This document shows positions 25,436-31,539 of a DNA stretch of 32,320 nt, one piece after another (the first letter of the stretch is position 1; every line of letters starts with the position of its first letter). Under the pieces are notes generated by a model. It saw nothing but the letters and a program-made list of their open reading frames with translations. It was not told where the DNA came from and searched no databases. This stretch comes from Pseudoalteromonas sp. FUC4 (GTDB taxonomy: Bacteria > Pseudomonadota > Gammaproteobacteria > Enterobacterales > Alteromonadaceae). The translations under genes and the position numbers were made by a program. The stretch is taken from positions 566,704 through 599,023 of the forward strand of contig NZ_SEUI01000001.1 in assembly GCF_008370255.1 (NCBI RefSeq). The letters run 5' to 3'.

Positions 25436-25474
25436 TGTTATATTTTGGTGCGCGCCTAGCACTAAGAGGGTGCA
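25436..25474 (-). promoter_or_regulatory. NtrC-like enhancer of the nirB operon
   Basis: AGCACTAAGAGGGTGCA (25458-25474) fits the NtrC pattern GCAC-(C/T)-N5-GGTGC; its centre is about -120 from the predicted start, a normal enhancer distance. A second, weaker site (TG......GGTGC, 25436-25452) lies 22 bp away, two helical turns, which suits cooperative binding. The remainder of 25375-25582 also holds the palindrome at 25512-25532. Confidence 0.65.
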
Positions 25475-25511
25475 AGTATTGTCATTGTTTTGTGCATTAT
25501 CAGTCAATAAA

Positions 25512-25532
25512 ACACTCATTATCATTGAGTGT
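25512..25532. promoter_or_regulatory. 21-bp palindrome before the PNPOx-ferredoxin gene
   Basis: ACACTCA-TTATCAT-TGAGTGT has perfect 7-bp arms, about 50 bases before the ATG of the oxidoreductase. It may be an operator, or the hairpin of an untranslated leader. The central TCATTATCATTGA is loosely Fur-like but does not match that consensus well. I have no firm assignment. Confidence 0.4.
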
Positions 25533-25582
25533 GTATTGCGTTAAATTTAACCCATAAAATACGCACACGAATTACGAGCAAA

Positions 25583-27733
25583 ATGATAAACACAAACTCA
25601 ATAGATGCTTCACCGTTTCACGAAGGCGAGCTGGCAATACAAGACAAACTCGGTAAACGAGAAATAATGGCAACATTTGGCAAACGTGCTGTGCGCTCAT
25701 TTATGCCAGAGCAGCATCAAGCCTTTTTTGAGCAGTTACCATTTGTGGTTGCAGGCAGTGTTGATGAAAACGCCGATGTGTGGGTATCTATTGTTTCAGG
25801 ACAGTCAGGCTTTTTAAGCGCCCCAACTTCCACGTCGTTATTAATGACCCACGCGGTTGATAAAAACGACCCCTTACATGGCACGTTAAATATTGCCGGC
25901 TCGCCAATTGGTTTGTTAGGCATTGAGCTAAGCACGCGTAGGCGTAACCGTTTAAATGTGCGCGTAGGTGAGGCAATTGACGATAATCAGGTGAGTTTTA
26001 ATGTTGATCAATCCTTCGGAAATTGCCCGCAGTATATTCAAACGCGCGACTTAACGTTTAATAGAGATCCTTTAGTTAAAAGTAGTGCAGTACAAAAAGT
26101 TGAATTTAATACACTTGATAACGCAGCAGTTGCGTTAATTGACACCACCGATACATTTTTTGTATCGAGTTTTATAACCGCTAAAAACAATCCAAAAATT
26201 GAGGGTGTTGATGTTTCTCACCGTGGTGGGTTGCCGGGCTTTGTAAAGCGAGAAGGCAACACATTAACGATTCCTGATTACGCAGGTAACAATTTTTTTA
26301 ATACCTTGGGTAACTTTTTATTAAACCCAAAAGCAGGTTTATTATTTCCTGATTTTGACACCGGCAATGTATTAATGCTTACCGGCAGCGTTGAAATTCT
26401 ATGGGACGGGCACCCAGAGCTTGAAGGCTTTATTGGCGCAGACCGAGGCTGGAAATTTACCCTCACTAAAGGAATGTGGCTTAAAAACTTACTCCCGTTT
26501 AGTGCTAAATTTGATGCTTATTCCCCTAATACTAAAATGACGGGCACATGGCTTGAGGCTGATAAAAACAAACAAGCCGAAAAACTAAAACATACTTGGC
26601 AGCCTTTAAAAGTAACTAAAATAATTAAAGAAAGTAATGTAATTACCTCCTTTTATTTAGAAGGGCATAACAATACAACCTTGTTACCGTTTAAAGCAGG
26701 GCAGCATTTAACCGTACAAATACCAAGTAAAAGTAATAGCAATAACAGTAATAGCAAACCTGTTATTAGAACCTACACCGTTTCATCAAGCCCTCATGAA
26801 CTCTTTTATCGGTTATCGATTAAAAAAGAGCTAAATGGCGAGGTGTCTAACTACTTTCATAATAACGTAAAAGTAGGGAGCGTTATTTTAGCTAAATACC
26901 CACAAGGGCAATTTTTTATTGACTCAACTAGTACCAAGCCTGCAGTATTAATTGGTGGTGGAATAGGCATTACACCTATGATCTCAATGGCTAAACACAT
27001 TGCCAATGAAGGGTTGAGAACCCGCTATACACGCCCTTTGCATATTTTTCACAGTGCTAAAAATGCCCAACAGCGTGCGTTTTATAACGAGCTAAAAATA
27101 CTTGCAGATACGAGTAGCGGCGCAATTGATTATTACTCACTTTTATCTCAGCCTGAGTTTAATAAAAAGCAAGGCGATGGCTTTAACGTAAAAGATGAGA
27201 GCTTCAATTTAAAAGACGAAAGCTTTGATTTAAAAGGGCGCATAAATGCGGATGTGTTTAGATACTATTTACCACTTGATGATTACGAGTTCTTTTTATG
27301 CGGACCAGAAGCGTTTATGCAGCACGTATATAACGAACTGTTATTGCTCGGTGTGCAGGACAAAAACATATTTTCGGAAGCATTTGGGCCCTCCATTATT
27401 AAGCGCAAAGTACTTAATACAAACGAAGCACCTAATAAAAGCAAAGAGATTAGCACTGAGGAAGCCGACAACACCGTAATTAAATTCAGTAAATCGGGCT
27501 TTGAACAACGCTGGAATAAAGGCGATAACACTATACTTAATGTAGCCGAATCCCATGGTTTAGAACCTGAATTTGGCTGCCGAAACGGCAGCTGCGGCAG
27601 TTGCGCCGTAAAAATAAACGCAGGCGCCGTAGTGTATCGCAATAACGTAAGCTACCCAGTAGAGCCAGGGCAGGCGCTAATTTGCTGCGCCGTACCTGCT
27701 AAAGGTGTTGAGGTACTTGATATAGAGTTGTAA
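25583..27733 (+). CDS. three-domain oxidoreductase: PNPOx-like barrel, FAD/NAD reductase, plant-type [2Fe-2S] ferredoxin
   Basis: 716 residues. The N-terminal about 300 residues resemble pyridoxamine-5'-phosphate-oxidase-like FMN-binding split-barrel proteins (FHEGELAIQDKLG, FVVAGSVDENADVWVS). The middle is a ferredoxin-reductase type module: FAD site RTYTVSS, NAD-site GGGIGITPM, and the C-terminal CGPEAFMQH. The end is a plant-type ferredoxin with Cys spacing C-x4-C-x2-C (FGCRNGSCGSCAVK) plus the last Cys in LICCA. It thus looks self-contained, moving electrons from NAD(P)H through FAD and [2Fe-2S] to the N-terminal flavin or a partner. It is divergent from nirB. Start ATG 25583 is chosen because homologues start near FHEGE; the frame is open to GTG 25529. 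Substrate unknown. A 7-residue repeat interrupts the reductase domain. Confidence 0.85.
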   Translation: MINTNSIDASPFHEGELAIQDKLGKREIMATFGKRAVRSFMPEQHQAFFEQLPFVVAGSVDENADVWVSIVSGQSGFLSAPTSTSLLMTHAVDKNDPLHGTLNIAGSPIGLLGIELSTRRRNRLNVRVGEAIDDNQVSFNVDQSFGNCPQYIQTRDLTFNRDPLVKSSAVQKVEFNTLDNAAVALIDTTDTFFVSSFITAKNNPKIEGVDVSHRGGLPGFVKREGNTLTIPDYAGNNFFNTLGNFLLNPKAGLLFPDFDTGNVLMLTGSVEILWDGHPELEGFIGADRGWKFTLTKGMWLKNLLPFSAKFDAYSPNTKMTGTWLEADKNKQAEKLKHTWQPLKVTKIIKESNVITSFYLEGHNNTTLLPFKAGQHLTVQIPSKSNSNNSNSKPVIRTYTVSSSPHELFYRLSIKKELNGEVSNYFHNNVKVGSVILAKYPQGQFFIDSTSTKPAVLIGGGIGITPMISMAKHIANEGLRTRYTRPLHIFHSAKNAQQRAFYNELKILADTSSGAIDYYSLLSQPEFNKKQGDGFNVKDESFNLKDESFDLKGRINADVFRYYLPLDDYEFFLCGPEAFMQHVYNELLLLGVQDKNIFSEAFGPSIIKRKVLNTNEAPNKSKEISTEEADNTVIKFSKSGFEQRWNKGDNTILNVAESHGLEPEFGCRNGSCGSCAVKINAGAVVYRNNVSYPVEPGQALICCAVPAKGVEVLDIEL
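27182..27244 (+). repeat. 21-bp tandem repeat, three copies, in frame inside the oxidoreductase
   Basis: Three 21-base units encode FNVKDES, FNLKDES and FDLKGRI. They lie between the NAD-binding loop and the CGPEAF motif, where homologues have a surface loop, so the array probably lengthens a loop without breaking the fold. The in-frame unit size allows gain or loss of copies. Confidence 0.75.
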
Positions 27734-27821
27734 AGCTTGAAAAGAAAAAATATACAGTTGGTATTCCACTTAATTCAGTAGATGTATTATAAGTGAAACT
27801 GCTATTGCTCAATGTTTTGCC

Positions 27822-27839
27822 GAATTAGCATGCTAATTC
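27822..27839. terminator. perfect 18-bp palindrome after the oxidoreductase gene
   Basis: GAATTAGCATGCTAATTC is self-complementary and is followed on the + strand by AATTTTTGTTT. It may be a weak terminator for the oxidoreductase or an operator for the TIR gene starting 125 bases on. Nothing else was recognised in the A/T-rich gap 27734-27963. Confidence 0.4.
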
Positions 27840-27963
27840 AATTTTTGTTTAAGTCATTACTAGCTAATTCTCATATTGATTATTCTATTTTTATCAAGTA
27901 TATCTGATGGTTATACTATATTATGATTATTTAATAAAAAAGCTGATTAATAAGGAAATTTTT

Positions 27964-28731
27964 GTGACCACTACTGTACCTAAAGTGTTTATCTCATATT
28001 CTCATGATAGCCAAGCTCATAAAAAGTGGGTGCTAGAGCTAGCACAACGATTACGAAACTCAGGTATTGATGCCGTTTTAGACCAATTCCGACTTGGTTT
28101 AGGTGATGATTTAGGAAGATTCATGGAAGCAAGTGTGGCGGAATCAGATCGCATTATTATGGTTTGTACTGACGTATATGTTAATAAAGCTAATGATGGT
28201 TTAGGTGGTGTTGGTTATGAGAAAATGATTATTACTTCTGAATATATGAATCAGATAGATACAAAAAAAGTTATCCCTCTAATTCGTCAAGATGGTACTC
28301 ATACTGTTCCCACGTTTTTAAAAAGTCGTTTACATATCAACTTTTCTCGCGAAGATGAATTCGAGTTGCAGTTTGATAACCTTCTCCGTGAAATTCATGA
28401 AGCACCACTATTTAAAGAACCACCTGTCGGTAATAACCCATTTGAATCGGTTTCCGAAAAGCCAGTTGAAAGTGTTACGGACAAAAAGATTGAATTATTA
28501 AAGATCTGGGTTGAAGGTTATAATAAAGGTGCTGGTTTTTACACATTCGATGATGTACAGAATCTATTAGGATGTTCAAGAATATTTAGTGAGGTTTATG
28601 TTAATGAATTAAAGTCAGACGGTTTCATAGTTGGAGCCGAAATATTTACTGGTGCTCAATACATGCGTGGTTTTGAACTAACTGACAAGACAAAGTTATA
28701 TGCAATTCAACAAAACTGGGTAACGGAGTAG
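27964..28731 (+). CDS. TIR-domain protein with C-terminal winged-helix-like domain
   Basis: 255 residues. Residues about 5-145 are a bacterial TIR/SEFIR-type fold: KVFISYSHD (beta-A), RNSGIDAVLDQFRLGLGDDL, SDRIIMVCTDVY, and GVGYEKMI with Glu86, the candidate catalytic Glu of NAD-cleaving TIR enzymes. A proline-rich linker (about 150-170) leads to a C-terminal 80 residues (KIELLKIWVEGYNKGAGFYTFDDVQNLL...) with a winged-helix feel, perhaps for binding nucleic acid or a partner. Bacterial TIR proteins commonly act as NAD-depleting effectors of anti-phage systems. No Thoeris, argonaute or SAVED partner is in the window. I start at GTG 27964 because AAGGAA lies 6-7 bases upstream and the family N-terminus follows at once; ATG 27907 is in frame but lacks a ribosome site. 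Confidence 0.82.
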   Translation: MTTTVPKVFISYSHDSQAHKKWVLELAQRLRNSGIDAVLDQFRLGLGDDLGRFMEASVAESDRIIMVCTDVYVNKANDGLGGVGYEKMIITSEYMNQIDTKKVIPLIRQDGTHTVPTFLKSRLHINFSREDEFELQFDNLLREIHEAPLFKEPPVGNNPFESVSEKPVESVTDKKIELLKIWVEGYNKGAGFYTFDDVQNLLGCSRIFSEVYVNELKSDGFIVGAEIFTGAQYMRGFELTDKTKLYAIQQNWVTE

Positions 28732-28903
28732 GTTTTAGGTTAATCTAATTTACCGACAGCTTATTCTCATAATAGCTTAACAGAGGGCATTCATTATTTA
28801 CATGAAGATGCTCTATATTGTTAATTTATATCAATAGCAAACTCGTAACCTATTGCCAATTATAAATATTATGCACTAGCTTTTAGATTCAATTTAAATA
28901 AAC

Positions 28904-28929
28904 AAAAAAAGAGGCTAAATAGCCTCTTT
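28904..28929 (-). terminator. intrinsic terminator of the GST gene
   Basis: On the minus strand AAAGAGGCTA/TAGCCTCTTT form a 10-bp stem with a 2-base turn (in practice 8 bp with a 6-base loop), followed by a run of T. It is 27 bases after the GST stop. The rest of 28732-28903 has no gene and no clear signal. Confidence 0.82.
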
Positions 28930-28955
28930 CCAAACAGTATTTAAAACTTAAAAAA

Positions 28956-29579
28956 CTAAGCCAACAAACCCGCTTTTGTTTCAGGCATTGCTATAAAGCC
29001 ATCAAGTTTACGAACGTTGCTTAACCATCTTAAAATATTTGGGTATTGCTCAAGTGACACGCCGCCCTCCGGTGCGTGTGCTATATATGAAAAGTTGGCA
29101 ATGTCGGCAATAGTTGGCTGAGTGCCTACTAAGTATTCGCGGTTTTGTAAGTACGCATCCAGTGTTTTAAATAATGTGTGGGCGATGTTTATCGCATTTT
29201 GATGATCAAGCTCTGCGCCAAATACAGTAACTAAACGCGCCGAACACGGACCTGACGCCACAAGCCCTGCAGCAACGCTCAACCAGCGCTGAATGTGCGC
29301 TTGAACAGTAATATCTTCTGGGTACCAGGTTCTGTTAGCATCAAACTTTTGTGCCAAGTACAGTAAAATAGCGTTTGAATCGTTAATAATGTCGTCGTTA
29401 TGTTTTAGTACCGGTACTTGCCCAAAAATATTCATTTTTAAAAAGTCAGTTTGTTTTTGTGCGCCGTTTTGCAATGCAACATCAACCATATTTACATCAA
29501 GCTTTAAAAGCGATGTAAATAACTCTGCACGATGTGAATGACCAGATAAAGTAAAACGGTATAGCGTTAGATTGCTCAT
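28956..29579 (-). CDS. glutathione S-transferase family protein
   Basis: 207 residues with the two-domain GST plan: thioredoxin-fold N-terminus (LTLYRFTLSGHSHRAE, FGQVPVLKHND, INDSNAILLYLA; the SNAI segment is the glutathione-binding Ser/Asn site) and helical C-terminus with the family's ISDFSY-like TIADIANFSYIA. Probable detoxification or reductase role; substrate not predictable. Divergent from a LysR gene 116 bases away, the common regulator/target arrangement. Confidence 0.9.
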   Translation of the reverse strand: MSNLTLYRFTLSGHSHRAELFTSLLKLDVNMVDVALQNGAQKQTDFLKMNIFGQVPVLKHNDDIINDSNAILLYLAQKFDANRTWYPEDITVQAHIQRWLSVAAGLVASGPCSARLVTVFGAELDHQNAINIAHTLFKTLDAYLQNREYLVGTQPTIADIANFSYIAHAPEGGVSLEQYPNILRWLSNVRKLDGFIAMPETKAGLLA

Positions 29580-29602
29580 GGGTTGTCCTGTTTTTAATTT
29601 TG

Positions 29603-29638
29603 AATAGTGATTTTTAATAATGCTATTCTTTCACTATT
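29603..29638. promoter_or_regulatory. inverted repeat between GST and LysR genes
   Basis: AATAGTGA (29603-29610) and TCACTATT (29631-29638) are perfect inverted 8-mers 20 bases apart, in the 5' region of the GST gene. With the palindrome at 29674 they could be two contact points for the divergent LysR regulator. Confidence 0.4.
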
Positions 29639-29673
29639 ATCAGTTTTGAAAAACCGAGCTAGTAAGGAATAAA

Positions 29674-29692
29674 TGTCAATGCTATATTGACA
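29674..29692. promoter_or_regulatory. LysR-type operator overlapping the LysR start region
   Basis: TGTCAAT-GCTAT-ATTGACA has perfect 7-bp arms and a 5-base centre, ending three bases before the regulator ATG. Position and symmetry suggest autoregulation. The centre overlaps a possible 5-codon ORF (ATG 29673), which has the better placed AAGGA ribosome site. Confidence 0.5.
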
Positions 29693-29695
29693 ATC

Positions 29696-30601
29696 ATGGA
29701 TACTATTATTGGCATTAAAACAATCATAGCGGTTGTTGAAACAGGCTCTTTTACAGCCGCAGGCGACAGACTAGGGCTTTCAAAGGCGCTGGTTAGTAAG
29801 TACGTGGGCATTGTAGAGCAAGACTTAGGGGTTAGATTATTTAACCGCTCCACGCGCAGAATTTCGATTACCGAAGCGGGGCAAAGTTATTACACAAGCG
29901 TAGTACCTGTAATTGAAAGCTACAGTGAAATGCTCGATAACTTATCGGGTCAAACAGCGCTTGCTAGCGGCAAACTTAGAGTGAGTGCGCCGGTGTCGTT
30001 TGGTGAATCAAACCTTGCGCCGTTAATGCCTGAGTTACTGAGCCGATACCCCGATTTAAGTATTGATTTAGTGCTTTCAGATAAAACAATTGATTTGCTA
30101 GAAGAGGGGGTTGATTTAGCAATAAGAATTGGCAGTGTGTCTGATTCTAATTTAATCGCGAGGCAAATTACCAGTTACCCTTTAATTTTATGTGCATCAG
30201 CCGGATACATTCAGCGTTTTGGCGCACCAAGGAGCATTGATGAGCTTGAACAACACGCCACAGTGATTGATAGCAACTTTAAAATAGGTCGCCATTGGCC
30301 ACTTGTTTCACCTACTGGTGATGCATTAACGGCAAACGTAAACTCGCGTGTTTCGGTTAATAATCCGCAAGCAGTAAAAGAGGTGGTTGTAGCGGGTGGC
30401 GGTATTGGCTTAATCCCTGAAATAGTGGTGAGAGACGATATTGCATCGGGCAAGCTTGTGCAGGTTATGCAAGGCTATAAAACCTTTGAGTTTGGCTTAT
30501 TTGCTATTTATCCGCATAGAAAGTTTGTGGCTCAAAAAGTCACGTCGTTTATTCAGTTTTTATTTGAAAAGTTTGAAGCTAAGCCAAAAACAAAAACCTA
30601 A
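29696..30601 (+). CDS. LysR-family transcriptional regulator (divergent from GST)
   Basis: 301 residues: winged helix TIIAVVETGSFTAAGDRLGLSKALVSKYVGIVEQDLGVRLFNRSTRRISITEAG at the N-terminus (written with its usual order of helices) and a periplasmic-binding-like effector domain (GKLRVSAPVSFGE, VDLAIRIG, SVNNPQAVKEVVVAGGGIGLIPE). Most likely controls the divergent GST gene and itself. ATG 29696 is chosen because MDTIIGIKTI is the usual N-terminus; TTG 29687 also opens the frame. No Shine-Dalgarno directly precedes this ATG; AAGGA at 29664 is placed instead for a 5-codon ORF (29673-29690), so translation may be reinitiated after it. Confidence 0.9.
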   Translation: MDTIIGIKTIIAVVETGSFTAAGDRLGLSKALVSKYVGIVEQDLGVRLFNRSTRRISITEAGQSYYTSVVPVIESYSEMLDNLSGQTALASGKLRVSAPVSFGESNLAPLMPELLSRYPDLSIDLVLSDKTIDLLEEGVDLAIRIGSVSDSNLIARQITSYPLILCASAGYIQRFGAPRSIDELEQHATVIDSNFKIGRHWPLVSPTGDALTANVNSRVSVNNPQAVKEVVVAGGGIGLIPEIVVRDDIASGKLVQVMQGYKTFEFGLFAIYPHRKFVAQKVTSFIQFLFEKFEAKPKTKT

Positions 30602-30629
30602 AATCAGTTAAGTGATTTTAGGCTTTTAA
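30586..30629. terminator. bidirectional terminator between LysR and the Usp gene
   Basis: CCTAAAATCA/TGATTTTAGG form a perfect 10-bp stem with loop GTTAAG (30597-30622). On the + strand CTTTTAAG follows; on the minus strand the run TTTTTGTTTTT follows, a strong signal for the Usp gene. The LysR stop codon lies inside the stem. Confidence 0.75.
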
Positions 30630-30643
30630 GATTGATTTTAAAC

Positions 30644-30690
30644 TTATTTAAAATAGCTACTTATTTAAAATAGCTACTTATTTTAAAATA
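30644..30690. repeat. 17-bp tandem repeat at the 3' end of the Usp gene
   Basis: TTATTTAAAATAGCTAC is repeated exactly at 30644-30660 and 30661-30677; a third, imperfect copy (TTATTTTAAAATAAC) covers the last codons and stop of the Usp gene. It looks like recent slippage duplication copying the gene's end into its 3' untranslated region. Confidence 0.8.
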
Positions 30691-31529
30691 ACCACAGGCA
30701 CATCGCTGTTTTCGAGCATTTTAATGGTGTTACTGCCCACAAAAAACTGCCTTAATTTAGAGTGCCCAAATGCACCCATTACAATTAGTTCTACATTATT
30801 TTGCTCTTTATATTGCATTAACGAGTCAAAAATATTGCCCTCTAAAAAGCTTGCCGACACTTCAAAGTCCATACTGATAAGCTTGTGCTGTGCATTAACA
30901 AATTTTTCTTCAAGGTCTTTTTCGTTATTTTTAATACTCACTAAATGGCAATGCAGACCATGTAACAAGCCGCCATCAATCACTTGTTGTAGCGCTTTGT
31001 CGGCTGTTTCGCGGCCGTCGTACGCAATCATAAATGATTTAGGTTGTTTAAATGTTTCTGGAATAAGCAAAATAGGTTGTGTTGCATTGCGCACTAAGGT
31101 TTCTATATGTGAGCCCAGCACCGCAAAGCTATTACTATGTCCCGCACCATTTTGGCCAATAACAATAAGGCGTGTGTCGTTTTTAAAGTCTATAACGGTA
31201 TCGAGCAAATCACCGTGGCGTTTAATTAATTCAAAATTAGTAATACCTGCCGATTTAGCATGCTCACTTACTGAGTTTAATAATTCGTCAGCCATTTTTA
31301 AACTTACTTTGCAGCGTTGTTCGTCAAGCTTAGTCATTTCATCAAGTAATGTTGACTGTGCACCAAGCCCAATACTGCCTGAGTAGTCGCCAATGTTAGT
31401 TTGCTGTGGTTTTTCAAGCGTATGCACAAAGCTAATTGGTTTATTTAGCTTTTTTGAAGCCCAAATAGCAGCGTCGGTTACATTTTTAGTAATGGCTGAG
31501 CCATCTACATAGGTAATTATTTTAGTCAT
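30678..31529 (-). CDS. tandem universal stress protein (two UspA domains)
   Basis: 283 residues with two Usp domains: MTKIITYVDGSAITK... with VIGQNGAGHSNSFAVLGS (first nucleotide-loop, degenerate) and PKSFMIAYDGRETADKAL with VIVMGAFGHSKLRQFFVGSNT (second, fits G-x2-G-x9-G-S, ATP-binding type). AGGAGA precedes ATG 31529; upstream codons to 31601 overlap the SulP gene and are unlikely. It starts 10 bases after the SulP stop, so the two are one operon, and Usp may control or sense the transporter's activity. Pairing of SulP transporters with Usp proteins is recurrent in marine bacteria as I recall it. Confidence 0.92.
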   Translation of the reverse strand: MTKIITYVDGSAITKNVTDAAIWASKKLNKPISFVHTLEKPQQTNIGDYSGSIGLGAQSTLLDEMTKLDEQRCKVSLKMADELLNSVSEHAKSAGITNFELIKRHGDLLDTVIDFKNDTRLIVIGQNGAGHSNSFAVLGSHIETLVRNATQPILLIPETFKQPKSFMIAYDGRETADKALQQVIDGGLLHGLHCHLVSIKNNEKDLEEKFVNAQHKLISMDFEVSASFLEGNIFDSLMQYKEQNNVELIVMGAFGHSKLRQFFVGSNTIKMLENSDVPVVILK

Positions 31530-31539
31530 TGCATTCTCC

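Noticed and set aside
25445..25461. Possible + strand sigma-54 element TTGGTGCGCGCCTAGCA for the oxidoreductase
   Set aside because: GG-N10-GC spacing is right but the C after GG and the TT before GC are missing, and it overlaps the NtrC sites, which explain the bases better.
27283..27642. 119-codon minus-strand frame under the ferredoxin domain
   Set aside because: Opposes the conserved Cys motifs of the ferredoxin and has no own evidence.
29673..29690. 5-codon ORF (MSMLY) as a regulatory leader peptide gene
   Set aside because: It has a good ribosome site, but five codons inside an operator-like palindrome are too little to claim; noted only with the LysR gene.
30724..31386. 220-codon open frame on the + strand across the Usp gene
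   Set aside because: Ser/Cys-rich antisense product of a clear two-domain Usp; no start signal and no family features.
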